Assembly (NCBI GenBank): GCA_910589035.1
Contig: CAJUSI010000081.1
Coordinates: 104,012-168,011, forward strand
Origin: an uncultured Acetatifactor sp.
GTDB taxonomy: Bacteria > Bacillota > Clostridia > Lachnospirales > Lachnospiraceae
Direction of reading: 5' to 3'
DNA length: 64,000 bases
Both the position numbers and the translations under genes were made by a program. This document shows, piece after piece, positions 17,341 through 25,013 of this stretch (within the stretch, counting starts at the first letter, position 1; each line of letters opens with the position of its first letter). The notes beneath the pieces were generated by a model. It was not told where the DNA came from. It saw only the letters and a program-made list of their open reading frames with translations, and ran no database searches.

Positions 17341-17573
17341 ACCATGAGCACAGCAGCGCTCATGGCAGATGGCCATTCGGCCGTTCTCAGCGGGGAATAT
17401 GGACATTATACCATGAGCACAGCAATGTTTATGGCAGAAGAGCAGCTGCCTGCTTCGTGTAAGGGGTGGCAGGATTCTGCTATGGGAACAGCAGTGCTCA
17501 TGGTAAGAAGGCCATCCGGCTGTTCCATGCATGGAATGTGGATGAACATGCCATGAGTGCAGTTTGCTTATGC
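17341..17573. repeat. Four ~70-bp tandem units with CCATGAGCA...TGCTCATGG cores
   Basis: Imperfect palindromes start near 17342, 17412, 17481 and 17550, a regular period of about 70. The consensus core is CCATGAGCACAGCAGTGCTC followed by ATGG, able to fold into a hairpin. The last unit ends about 38 bases before the ZIP start codon. Unit bodies between cores are poorly conserved, and the layout is not that of CRISPR. Read on the minus strand, the cores spell Cys/His-rich CHxHCCAHG repeats, probably a by-product. Confidence 0.6.
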
Positions 17574-17610
17574 TAAAGCATGTGTGCCAAAACAGGCAGA
17601 TAGGAGCGGA

Positions 17611-18387
17611 ATGAAAGAGTTTATGATAATATCGATCCCTTTTTGGGGAACATCCCTGGGAGCTGCCATGGTATTTTTCATGAAAAAGGACATGAAGCCA
17701 TGGCTGGGAAAGCTCCTCATGGGATTTGCTTCCGGTGTGATGATTGCGGCTTCCCTTTGGTCGCTTTTGCTTCCGGCCATTGAGATGTCCGAAGAACAGG
17801 GAGGAAATGCCTGGCTGCCGGCGGCTGCCGGTTTCCTGGCGGGAGTGGGTTTTCTGCTGTTGCTTGACAGCCTTGTACCCCATCTCCATATGGAAAACGC
17901 GAAGCCGGAGGGGATGAAGGCGGATTTCCGGAAAACAACCATGCTGGTTCTGGCTGTAACCCTCCATAATCTCCCGGAGGGAATGGCTGTGGGGGTGGCC
18001 CTGGCAGGGGCGCTTCTGGACAATACGGGCATGAGTATGGCGGGGGCCATGGTGCTCGCCATTGGAATCGCCATTCAGAATTTCCCGGAGGGAGCCATTA
18101 TTTCCATGCCCCTTCGGAGTACGGGAGCCTCCCGGCTTAAGGCATTCTGGTATGGAGTGCTTTCCGGAGTGGTGGAGCCCGTGGGAGCAGCGGTAACCAT
18201 CCTGCTGGCGGAACAGGCGGTGCGGATTCTGCCCTGCCTGCTTGCCTTTGCGGCGGGAGCCATGATTTATGTGGTGGTGGATGAACTGATTCCCGAGGCC
18301 CAGTCGGGAGAGCACAACAATATCGGCACCATCGGCGTGAGCATTGGATTCGTAGTGATGATGGTGTTGGACGTGGCGCTTGGTTAG
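17611..18387 (+). CDS. ZIP family metal transporter
   Basis: A 258-residue inner-membrane protein of the ZIP (ZupT/GufA-like) family, which carries zinc and related divalent metals into the cytoplasm. About eight hydrophobic segments are visible. The signature metal-site motifs are HNLPEGMAVGVAL in helix 4 and NFPEGAIISMPL in helix 5. A further VVVDELIPEAQ segment near the C-terminus is typical. A start at 17611 is chosen because TAGGAG stands just before it; upstream in-frame codons lack a site and extend into the palindrome array. Placement beside an exporter operon suggests one metal-homeostasis locus, though the intergenic palindromes imply separate control. Confidence 0.9.
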   Translation: MKEFMIISIPFWGTSLGAAMVFFMKKDMKPWLGKLLMGFASGVMIAASLWSLLLPAIEMSEEQGGNAWLPAAAGFLAGVGFLLLLDSLVPHLHMENAKPEGMKADFRKTTMLVLAVTLHNLPEGMAVGVALAGALLDNTGMSMAGAMVLAIGIAIQNFPEGAIISMPLRSTGASRLKAFWYGVLSGVVEPVGAAVTILLAEQAVRILPCLLAFAAGAMIYVVVDELIPEAQSGEHNNIGTIGVSIGFVVMMVLDVALG

Positions 18388-18542
18388 CGAAGACTAATCA
18401 GCGCTGCTTCGGCAGCCTGTCATGGCGGGAAAGCAGGCGCAAAACGACGCAATAACGTGCCCCCGGCAGGATTTTCGTCAGGGACTGCCGCGGTGGAGAT
18501 TCAATGTTGAGAATCGCTTTCGTCTACCTCGGGGCATGACGG

Positions 18543-18654
18543 CGAAGTCTATTGTAAAGAGCAGAGGGTTGATTATGACCAGTCGGGAGTTTGGCAACGA
18601 AGTCTTTTCAAAGTGCAGAGAGCTGATTATAATCAGTCCGGAGCAGGGTGGAAA
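18543..18654 (+). repeat. Imperfect 55-bp tandem duplication
   Basis: Two consecutive copies begin CGAAGTCT (18543 and 18598) and share GATTATnAnCAGTC. They occupy the 303-base gap between the ZIP and histidine phosphatase genes, which otherwise shows nothing recognisable. Confidence 0.45.
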
Positions 18655-18690
18655 AAGTAGGGAAAACGGAACAGAATACGGAGGAGAAAT

Positions 18691-19425
18691 ATGAGATTTT
18701 TAATCATAAGGCATGGAGATCCGGACTACGAGAAGGATTCGCTGACGGAAAAGGGATGGCGGGAGGCGGCGCTTCTGGCCGACAGAATATCGAAGCTTCA
18801 GGTGACGGATTTCTATGTGTCGCCCCTGGGAAGGGCAAAGGACACGGCATCCCTTACTTTGAAGAAAATGAACCGGACTGCCACAGAGTGCGACTGGATG
18901 CAGGAATTTCCTCCCCGCATTAACCGGCCCGATGCGGAGGGCAGGAGAATGACTCTGGCCTGGGACTGGCTTCCCCAGGACTGGACCCGGGAGCCGGCCT
19001 ATTTCCTCCGGGATAAATGGATGGACACGCCCGTTATGCGGGAGGGAAAAGTAGGAGAAGCCTATGATTATGTGATCCGGAATTTTGACGCTTTGACGGC
19101 CGCTCACGGCTATGTCCGGGAAGGCGAGTATTACCGGGCGGAGCGTGCCAATCGGGATACCGTGGTTCTGTTCTGCCATTTCGGACTGGAGTGCGTGCTG
19201 CTGAGCCGGCTGATGAATATCTCCCCCATGCTTCTCTGGCACCATACCTGCGCCGCGCCCACCTCCGTCACCACCGTGATCACGGAGGAACGCAGGGAGG
19301 GCAGGGCCTCCTTCCGGGTGAGCGCTTTCGGGGATACCTCCCATCTCTACGCGGGAGGGGAGGAAGTAGCTTTTTCGGCAAGGTTCTGCGAGACCTATGA
19401 CTACTGGGAGGAGAGGCATGATTGA
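18691..19425 (+). CDS. Histidine phosphatase family protein
   Basis: A 244-residue member of the phosphoglycerate mutase-like histidine phosphatase superfamily. The catalytic RHG triplet is at residues 7-9 (MRFLIIRHGDPDY), followed by LTEKGWREAALLADRI and SPLGRAKDTA, the second conserved Arg. The late motif VVLFCHFGLECVLL carries the second catalytic histidine. GGAGG precedes the ATG. The substrate is not evident; members act on sugar phosphates, nucleotides or proteins. The last 46 bases of the gene are repeated at 21309-21354, on the far side of the next gene. Confidence 0.9.
   Translation: MRFLIIRHGDPDYEKDSLTEKGWREAALLADRISKLQVTDFYVSPLGRAKDTASLTLKKMNRTATECDWMQEFPPRINRPDAEGRRMTLAWDWLPQDWTREPAYFLRDKWMDTPVMREGKVGEAYDYVIRNFDALTAAHGYVREGEYYRAERANRDTVVLFCHFGLECVLLSRLMNISPMLLWHHTCAAPTSVTTVITEERREGRASFRVSAFGDTSHLYAGGEEVAFSARFCETYDYWEERHD
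19380..19425 (+). repeat. Direct repeat A: functional 3' end of histidine phosphatase gene
   Basis: This 46-base stretch encodes the terminal FCETYDYWEERHD and stop. A second copy at 21309-21354 matches at 40 of 46 positions by eye. The AAA/PD-(D/E)XK gene lies between the two copies. Confidence 0.75.
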
Positions 19426-19594
19426 GAGGGCGGCGCGAATGCCCCGTTATCATAAAGGCGGATGCCGAAAGCGTGCCTGAAAGAATGTCATGTGATGCGC
19501 TCCGGCCAGCCCGGTGCCGCTCATGCTGTTAAACAAATCAGAAGTGATAAAAAGCAGTGTAAGCAACCAGAAAAAGAAGTAGAGAGGCGGGAAA

Positions 19595-21295
19595 ATGGCG
19601 CGTACAGTTGGAATCGGGATTCAGAGTTATTGCGACATCATAAAAAAGGATTGTTTTTATGTGGACAAGACAGGTTTCATCCGGGAATGGTGGGAGAACG
19701 AGGACAGCGTTACGCTGATTACCCGTCCACGTAGATTTGGAAAAACCCTGACCATGAGTATGGTGGAACAGTTTTTCTCTGTGGAGTATGCAGGCCGGGG
19801 AGATCTGTTTGAAGGGCTGTCCATCTGGAGGGAGAAGGAGTACCGCGCGCTTCAGGGCACCTACCCTGTGATCAGCCTGTCCTTTGCCAATTTGAAAGAG
19901 AAAAGCTATGAGATCACCCGGAAAAAGATATGCCAGATATTGACAGATCTGTATGCAGATCATTCGTTTTTGTTAAACAGTACGGAATTGGAAGGGAGTG
20001 ACAGGGAATATTTTCGAAGAGTCACCGTAGATATGGATGATGCGGACGCTTCCATGGCCCTTCATAATATGGCGAAATATCTGAGCCGTTACTATGGGAA
20101 AAAGGCGATCATCCTCCTGGACGAGTATGACACGCCCATGCAGGAAGCGTATGTGGACGGATATTGGGAGGAGCTTGCGGCCTTTACCAGAAGCCTGTTC
20201 AATTCCTCCTTTAAGACAAACCCGTGGTTGGAGCGTGCCATAATGACAGGGATCACCCGTGTTAGCAGGGAGTCCGTCTTTTCGGATCTGAACAATCTGA
20301 AGATGGTCACGACAACCTCCGATGAGTACGCGCTGTCATTTGGTTTCACAGAGGAAGAAGTCTTTGCTGCCATGGATGAGTACGGCTACTCCAATAAACA
20401 GGAAGTAAAGCTCTGGTATGACGGCTTTGTGTTCGGAACACACAGGGGTATTTATAATCCATGGTCTATTTTAAATTATCTGGACACGGGGAAACTTACA
20501 ACCTATTGGGCGAATACTAGCTCCAACAGCCTGGCAGGGAAATTGATTCGTGAGGGCAGTCCGGAGGTTAAGACCATCATGGAGGATCTGCTGAACGGAA
20601 AAGTCCTGCGGACGCAGATCGATGAGCAGATCGTGTTCACCCAACTTGGACAGAAACGCAATTCCATCTGGAGCCTTCTTTTAGCCAGCGGTTATCTGAA
20701 AGCGGAGAACTATGTATTGAACCCGGATAAGGGAAGGCCGGAGTATGAACTGGCATTGACAAATAAAGAAGTGCGCCTCATGTTTGAGGACATGATAGAG
20801 GGCTGGTTTGCGGGAGATACCGTTCCATACAATGAATTTATCAAGGCGTTGATGCTGGGGGACCTGGACGCCATGAATGAGTATATGAACCAGGTGACCC
20901 TGGAGATATTCAGTTCCTTTGATACAGGAAAGCGGCCTTCCGGGAAAACGGAGCCGGAACGCTTTTACCACGGCTTTGTTTTGGGGCTGATGGTGGACTT
21001 AAGGGAGAGATACGTGATTACCTCCAACCGAGAGGAGCGAAAAGCAAGCTGCGCTTGCTTTGGAAGATATGATGTGGTGTTGGAACCGCTTTCGGAGGCA
21101 GATGATGCGATCATCATAGAGTTTAAGGTGCATAATTCCAGGAGGGGGCAGGATCTGGAAGAAACTTTGCAGAATGCACTAAGGCAGATCGATGAGAAGA
21201 AGTACGAAATGAGCCTGCTGTCCAGAGGAATCCCGGCAGAGCGGATACGGAAATATGGCTTTGTTTTTGACGGGAAAACGGTGTTGATAGGTTGA
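19595..21295 (+). CDS. AAA-ATPase-like protein with C-terminal PD-(D/E)XK nuclease domain (PF09820/PF08011 type)
   Basis: A 566-residue protein of a family greatly expanded in gut Firmicutes and Bacteroidetes. The N-terminus (IGIQSYCDIIKKDCFYVDKT) leads to the P-loop RPRRFGKTLTMSM, then KKAIILLDEYDTPMQEAY as Walker B, and an arginine-rich TGITRVSRESVFSDLNN segment. The C-terminal nuclease-like domain shows FGRYDVVLEP and AIIIEFKVHN, matching the D...ExK catalytic pattern. GAGGCGGGAAA precedes the ATG. Function is unproven; a nucleic-acid ATPase or nuclease role is inferred from the domains. A short insertion (ERKASCAC, a perfect DNA palindrome at 21050-21070) interrupts the conserved NRE-FGRYD region. 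It is bracketed by duplicated phosphatase gene ends, and a shortened relative lies at 52442-53373. Confidence 0.88.
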   Translation: MARTVGIGIQSYCDIIKKDCFYVDKTGFIREWWENEDSVTLITRPRRFGKTLTMSMVEQFFSVEYAGRGDLFEGLSIWREKEYRALQGTYPVISLSFANLKEKSYEITRKKICQILTDLYADHSFLLNSTELEGSDREYFRRVTVDMDDADASMALHNMAKYLSRYYGKKAIILLDEYDTPMQEAYVDGYWEELAAFTRSLFNSSFKTNPWLERAIMTGITRVSRESVFSDLNNLKMVTTTSDEYALSFGFTEEEVFAAMDEYGYSNKQEVKLWYDGFVFGTHRGIYNPWSILNYLDTGKLTTYWANTSSNSLAGKLIREGSPEVKTIMEDLLNGKVLRTQIDEQIVFTQLGQKRNSIWSLLLASGYLKAENYVLNPDKGRPEYELALTNKEVRLMFEDMIEGWFAGDTVPYNEFIKALMLGDLDAMNEYMNQVTLEIFSSFDTGKRPSGKTEPERFYHGFVLGLMVDLRERYVITSNREERKASCACFGRYDVVLEPLSEADDAIIIEFKVHNSRRGQDLEETLQNALRQIDEKKYEMSLLSRGIPAERIRKYGFVFDGKTVLIG

Positions 21296-21308
21296 GGGGC
21301 GGGATTCT

Positions 21309-21354
21309 AAGGTTCTGAGAGACCTATGACAACTGGGAGGAGAAGCATAACTGT
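21309..21354 (+). repeat. Direct repeat B: decayed second copy of phosphatase gene 3' end
   Basis: It matches 19380-19425 with six differences. In the phosphatase frame it reads F-stop-ETYDNWEEKHN, so it is not under selection. It starts 13 bases after the AAA/PD-(D/E)XK stop and is followed by a terminator. Confidence 0.75.
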
Positions 21355-21392
21355 AGGGGCGAAATCAGAATTTTGGAGATTGGACTGGAATG

Positions 21393-21424
21393 GAAGGGAG
21401 CGACGGACGGCTCCCTTCTTTCGG
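21393..21424 (+). terminator. Rho-independent terminator
   Basis: A perfect 9-bp stem, GAAGGGAGC with GCTCCCTTC, is followed by TTTC. It may be the original terminator of the phosphatase gene, now separated from it by the inserted AAA gene. Confidence 0.7.
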
Positions 21425-21490
21425 TTTATATTAGATGCTTTATCAGTAGAGAATTTGTCGGAATTTTAAGCATTCAGGTCTTACTCTTAT

Positions 21491-23005
21491 TTATTCTTTC
21501 TGCGTACTTTCTGCGGACTCTTCCGTCGCGTTATCTGTTGTTTCAGGCTGTGTTGGCTCGTCGCCTTCAAGGTATATCCATTTGATCTTATATGCTTTTC
21601 CCATACTATCGCCTATGTTGTGGACATAATCCTCCAGCGATTTCTGCGCACGTTGCTGCGCATTTGCCAATAAGGCCGTATCGCTGCTGGCAGATTCCTG
21701 CATTCTGGCCTGCGCTTCCTGGAAGGCCGCGGTTTGATGCTCGGCTTCCACAGCTGCGGAACCCTTTGCAACTATGAACGAATCTTCGGTTAAGGTAGTT
21801 TCGTCCACTTTACAGTCAAGCACCTGAGCCTGAGGGATGGTGATGGTCACGATATCATATGCTTCAAAGTCCTGCATCCTATCGGCATACTTGAGCATGT
21901 AATCGGTGTAGTCCGCCAACAGATCCTGGTCTGTTCCGTTTGATTCGGAATATATTTTTATAAATTCACAGTATTCCGTCATAAACTTTTCATAGCTGTC
22001 CATTGCTTCCTTAAATGCAGGACGCATTCCGTCCACCAGTTCTTCTAAAGAATTATCTGTATTATCTGTGATATTATCGTCTTCCGAGTCTGAGGTATCG
22101 CTTTCCGGCTGTTCGGGGGCGGAAACATTGCCATGCATAGTTTTTTCATCTTCATCATAATGCATATATATATTATATCCTTCCGCATTATCTGAACGAT
22201 AGAAACCTTCATGACTACTGGCATCGACGGTATATCCGAGCTTTTGGCATTCCGCAACATAAGCATTAAAGCCTTCTAATGATATGCCATATGCTTCAAA
22301 CATAAATGTGTCCTCGTCATCAAAATGGCATTCCAGAATTATTACATCCGGTTTTGGGATTTTATTGCCGAGGTCTGTTTGCGTCCATTGATATGCCGTT
22401 TCTGTTTCTGATTCTGCAGAATACTTGCCAGAACTGTAATCATAATAAACAGTATAGATTTTGTCGTTGTCAACATACCTTATAGTGGCAATATCAGGCT
22501 GGACTAATTGAAAGTGGCTTAAGTCCCTCAGAGCATGGTATCCTCTGTAATACCAACAGCGTGTATTGGTGACAGATTCCCCCGGATTTACAACGATCTC
22601 AGCTTCGGCATACATAGAAATAGGTTTGCCCTTAAGGGATTCCATCTCATCAGGACTTATTTCATATTTTTCCTGAATATCGGTATAGAATGCCGTTTTT
22701 TCTTCTTCCGTAATATCGGATTTTTCCGTGAATTGAATCTCAAAGCCCGCAATAGTATATTTTGTGTTATTTATGTAGGAAAGAAGAATGTAGCGCTCGC
22801 CGTCCACAATTCCTTCATCAACATTCCAGGAAATATCCTCTATTTTGATATTATCTTTTGCAGAACTATTGTTACCCGTTTCTTCGGCTTCTTCCTCCTG
22901 TTTGGAAGCAGAATCAATTGAAGAGGTAGACGCCGTTTTATCCCCGCAGGCAGATACGGAAAACAGACACAAACCTAACAACAACACACATAATTTCTTT
23001 TTCAT
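21491..23005 (-). CDS. Secreted lipoprotein of unknown function (DUF6591-like)
   Basis: A 504-residue lipoprotein with signal peptide MKKKLCVLLLGLCLFSVSAC, where SVSAC is the lipobox and Cys20 the lipidated residue. A Ser/Glu-rich linker follows. The first half has beta-rich FxIP-like character (YILLSYINNTKYTIAGFEIQF), the middle has YNIYMHYDEDEKTMHGNVS, a motif I associate with DUF6591-type proteins, and the C-terminal third is helical and acidic (EELVDGMRPAFKEAMDSYEKFM). It follows the MerR gene by 26 bases on the same strand, so the pair probably forms one transcript. No enzymatic motif is evident; an extracellular sensing or scaffold role is possible. Confidence 0.75.
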   Translation of the reverse strand: MKKKLCVLLLGLCLFSVSACGDKTASTSSIDSASKQEEEAEETGNNSSAKDNIKIEDISWNVDEGIVDGERYILLSYINNTKYTIAGFEIQFTEKSDITEEEKTAFYTDIQEKYEISPDEMESLKGKPISMYAEAEIVVNPGESVTNTRCWYYRGYHALRDLSHFQLVQPDIATIRYVDNDKIYTVYYDYSSGKYSAESETETAYQWTQTDLGNKIPKPDVIILECHFDDEDTFMFEAYGISLEGFNAYVAECQKLGYTVDASSHEGFYRSDNAEGYNIYMHYDEDEKTMHGNVSAPEQPESDTSDSEDDNITDNTDNSLEELVDGMRPAFKEAMDSYEKFMTEYCEFIKIYSESNGTDQDLLADYTDYMLKYADRMQDFEAYDIVTITIPQAQVLDCKVDETTLTEDSFIVAKGSAAVEAEHQTAAFQEAQARMQESASSDTALLANAQQRAQKSLEDYVHNIGDSMGKAYKIKWIYLEGDEPTQPETTDNATEESAESTQKE

Positions 23006-23031
23006 AGATTAATCTCCTTTGCTTTGCATTA

Positions 23032-23370
23032 TTATTTACCAAGTTCGGCTATCAGCTCCTTTGCGATTTCGATTAATGTATTGAGTTCTTCCTGCTCTTT
23101 CTTTAGTATTAACACCTGCCTTTCCAGAGTTTCCTTCACAATACAATCAGGTGCGTCAATCAAATTCTTGATTTCTTTGATTTTGAATCCAAACTGTTGA
23201 TATAGTTTGATTCTCCGGATCCGATCCCGCTCAGCCTCGCCAAAAAGCAGATAACCGTACTTGTTTTTTCCGACTCGGGATACCAGGTTTGCTTTCTCGT
23301 ATCCCTGCACCGCCCGTCGTGTTACTCCCAGTTCGTTACAGATTTCCTGTAAAGTTTTTAATTCGCTCAT
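23032..23370 (-). CDS. MerR family transcriptional regulator
   Basis: A 112-residue MerR-type regulator. The N-terminal winged helix-turn-helix shows LQEICNELGVTRRAVQGYEKANLV and the wing GYLLFGEAERDRIRRIKLYQQFGFKIKEIKNLI. A C-terminal coiled-coil dimerisation helix follows (ETLERQVLILKKEQEELNTLIEIAKEL). There is no effector domain or conserved cysteine, so the signal is unknown. AAGGAG precedes the ATG. Its own promoter has the 18-base spacer with a central palindrome expected of MerR-controlled promoters. The likely target is its own operon with the lipoprotein gene. A second matching site lies at 26957-26986. Confidence 0.9.
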   Translation of the reverse strand: MSELKTLQEICNELGVTRRAVQGYEKANLVSRVGKNKYGYLLFGEAERDRIRRIKLYQQFGFKIKEIKNLIDAPDCIVKETLERQVLILKKEQEELNTLIEIAKELIAELGK

Positions 23371-23383
23371 ATTATCTCCTTCT

Positions 23384-23413
23384 AGCCTAAAATTGCACGT
23401 AACGTGCAGTCAA
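23384..23413 (-). promoter_or_regulatory. MerR-type promoter with palindromic spacer
   Basis: On the minus strand TTGACT (-35) and TAGGCT (-10) are separated by 18 bases. The spacer contains the perfect palindrome TGCACGTTACGTGCA (23394-23408). An overlong spacer with a dyad is the hallmark of promoters twisted into activity by MerR proteins. It lies 14 bases upstream of the merR-like start codon. Confidence 0.75.
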
Positions 23414-23473
23414 AGACTTTTTTAGTCAGCAGGTTTCCTGCTACCATAAAGGAGTAAGATTTTCACGCGAATT

Positions 23474-23510
23474 AAAAACCCCGCACATGGTAAAATCATG
23501 TGTGGGGTTT
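23474..23510 (-). terminator. Terminator of ExbBD-like cassette
   Basis: A stem of about 14 bp (AAACCCCACACATG with CATGTGCGGGGTTT on the minus strand) is followed by TTTTTAATT. It ends the minus-strand transcript about 54 bases after the last gene of the cassette. Confidence 0.85.
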
Positions 23511-23563
23511 CCCGGTACGGTATGTAATTGTAGTCCTGATGCAGGAAACTGCATCAAAATATT

Positions 23564-23974
23564 TCAGTCATCATTATAGTTTACTTCGATATTCAGGATG
23601 TTTTCTATATCATTTAGTAGTTCAGTAACGGAATCTTTCATATCTTTCATGGCATCATTATGCAGCAATTCTATTTTTGTACATTTAGAAGCTATGATTT
23701 TTTCCTTTAAATCTTCCAGATTGTCACATTTTACGTCATCAATATATACCTGATCCCAATCTATGCGAATGGTTACGGTGACCGAACTTCCTCCGCCATT
23801 ACTTCCGATTTCATTACTTGCTTCCGCGCCGCCTGGCTTTTGCAGAGATTCTGTACTGATTTGCGAACTATTATTAATTGCCTGCTCATCTTCGATTTCA
23901 TTTTTTCCGCATGCAACTAACAGGAACAGGCAGATAATAGCTGTAATAATGAGCAGGATTTGACTGTTTTCCAT
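23564..23974 (-). CDS. Small lipoprotein with ExbD-like periplasmic module
   Basis: A 136-residue protein with an N-terminal hydrophobic segment ending in the lipobox FLLVAC (Cys22), so probably a lipoprotein facing outside. A Ser/Gly-rich linker leads to a C-terminal domain of about 75 residues, VTVTIRIDWDQVYIDDVKCDNLEDLKEKI, which resembles the soluble domain of ExbD/TolR (beta strand, xIDDxxC, helix, strand). It is a paralogue of the protein encoded just upstream (23989-24360). It is the last gene of the cassette, 14 bases after its neighbour, and a terminator follows. The function is inferred only from shape and context. Confidence 0.65.
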   Translation of the reverse strand: MENSQILLIITAIICLFLLVACGKNEIEDEQAINNSSQISTESLQKPGGAEASNEIGSNGGGSSVTVTIRIDWDQVYIDDVKCDNLEDLKEKIIASKCTKIELLHNDAMKDMKDSVTELLNDIENILNIEVNYNDD

Positions 23975-23988
23975 CTTTTCTATCTCCT

Positions 23989-24360
23989 TTAGTTATATTT
24001 GACTGTTATTCCCAATGTTTGCTCAAGATCGGAAAGTGCCTTTTTGACTTCATCGTAAGTTGATTTAATTGCATAGTCGTGTTCAAAAACGTATTCTTTT
24101 ATATTTCCCGCAGACTGATATCGGCTGATCGTATCCTTAAGTTCTTCAATATCTGCACATTCCACATCGTCAATCCATATAGAAGATTCTTCCACTTTGA
24201 TTGTGATAAAACCACTTTCTTTTGCCATGTCCGATTCGGAAACTATTTCCGAATCACCATTTTCTTCACCAATTCCCTTGCCAAGTCCTAATCCTATTCC
24301 GGCACCTGCTCCAATAATAACTAATACTATTCCTATTCCAATAATTAATTTGATCATCAT
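23989..24360 (-). CDS. Single-pass membrane protein with ExbD-like soluble domain
   Basis: A 123-residue protein. Residues 4-26 form a Gly/Ile-rich transmembrane helix. After a short acidic linker, the domain FITIKVEESSIWIDDVECADIEELKDTI ... LEQTLGITVKY follows the ExbD/TolR soluble fold pattern (strand, xxIDDxEC, helix, strand, helix, terminal GIxVxY strand). It lacks the acidic residue in the membrane helix that ExbD needs for proton flow, so it may be an accessory rather than a motor subunit. It begins two bases after the stop of the ExbD-like gene, indicating tight coupling. The 136-residue neighbour is a paralogue. Confidence 0.65.
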   Translation of the reverse strand: MMIKLIIGIGIVLVIIGAGAGIGLGLGKGIGEENGDSEIVSESDMAKESGFITIKVEESSIWIDDVECADIEELKDTISRYQSAGNIKEYVFEHDYAIKSTYDEVKKALSDLEQTLGITVKYN

Positions 24361-24362
24361 TC

Positions 24363-25013
24363 TTACTCCCCGCTCTTTTTTAATCTATACTGAATTCTTC
24401 CGGATTCATCTTTATTTTCAGCTATTTCCAATGCTCTCTTTATATCTTCAAAATCATTTGCATAAACCTTGGATTCATCCACAATAAATACAATATAAAT
24501 GTATTTATCCTCCGCTGCACTTGCCAATTCTGTCTCTATAAATTCCTGCAAATCCAGCTTTAAAGTATTTACAGCATATTTCCATTCTTCGGGATCTCTT
24601 CTTTTGGCGGAAATCTGTTTTCCTCCGTTTTCATCGGAAGCAGCTCCATAGGTCAGACATCTCTCCGTATTATTGTATTTATTTTCTAGCCCAACATTAA
24701 AAACAACGACAATATCATCCATATAATCGTATGCATTAAGCTGATTTTCTGCATTCTGTAAACGTGCTAATAATTCCTCGATATCACCTTCAGCCAGTTT
24801 TGCAAGGGCGTTTTCTAATTCTTCCGAAATTCCTGCTAATTTTTCTAACTCTCCCTGCATTTCGCCGTTTTGTTCTTGTACTTCTTCTAATGCAGCGGTT
24901 CTCTCTTCCATCAGCTGGGTATTTTTAATCATCACGGCAAAAATTAAAATCATGACGACGTCCAACAGAGAGGTTAGTTCAATAACAATATCTCTTGTCC
25001 GCTTATGTTTCAT
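24363..25013 (-). CDS. ExbD/TolR-like protein with coiled-coil stalk
   Basis: A 216-residue protein. The membrane helix IVIELTSLLDVVMILIFAVMI carries Asp18 in the LLDVVMILIF context, exactly where ExbD, TolR and MotB hold their proton-binding aspartate. A heptad-rich coiled coil (about residues 33-85) extends outward, then a C-terminal domain (DDIVVVFNVGLENKYN ... IYIVFIVDESKVYANDFEDIKRALE) with ExbD-like IVDESKVYANDF pattern. It does not contain an OmpA/MotB peptidoglycan-binding signature. The ATG at 25013 follows GAGGAAC and overlaps the end of the ExbB-like gene by 11 bases. Together they probably form a proton-driven membrane machine that acts on the cell envelope or on a partner protein. 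Confidence 0.8.
   Translation of the reverse strand: MKHKRTRDIVIELTSLLDVVMILIFAVMIKNTQLMEERTAALEEVQEQNGEMQGELEKLAGISEELENALAKLAEGDIEELLARLQNAENQLNAYDYMDDIVVVFNVGLENKYNNTERCLTYGAASDENGGKQISAKRRDPEEWKYAVNTLKLDLQEFIETELASAAEDKYIYIVFIVDESKVYANDFEDIKRALEIAENKDESGRIQYRLKKSGE

Noticed and set aside
17341..17573. CRISPR array
   Set aside because: The units are imperfect palindromes of about 24 bases at 70-base spacing with only four copies and no cas genes. Repeats differ too much from each other.
17245..18315. Minus-strand open frame with Cys/His-rich CHxHCCAHG repeats
   Set aside because: Most of it is antisense to the ZIP gene, and the Cys/His pattern comes from the palindromic DNA repeats. There is no ribosome site.
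18422..18694. 90-codon open frame between ZIP and phosphatase genes
   Set aside because: It overlaps a 55-bp duplication, has no clear ribosome site, and ends inside the phosphatase start region.
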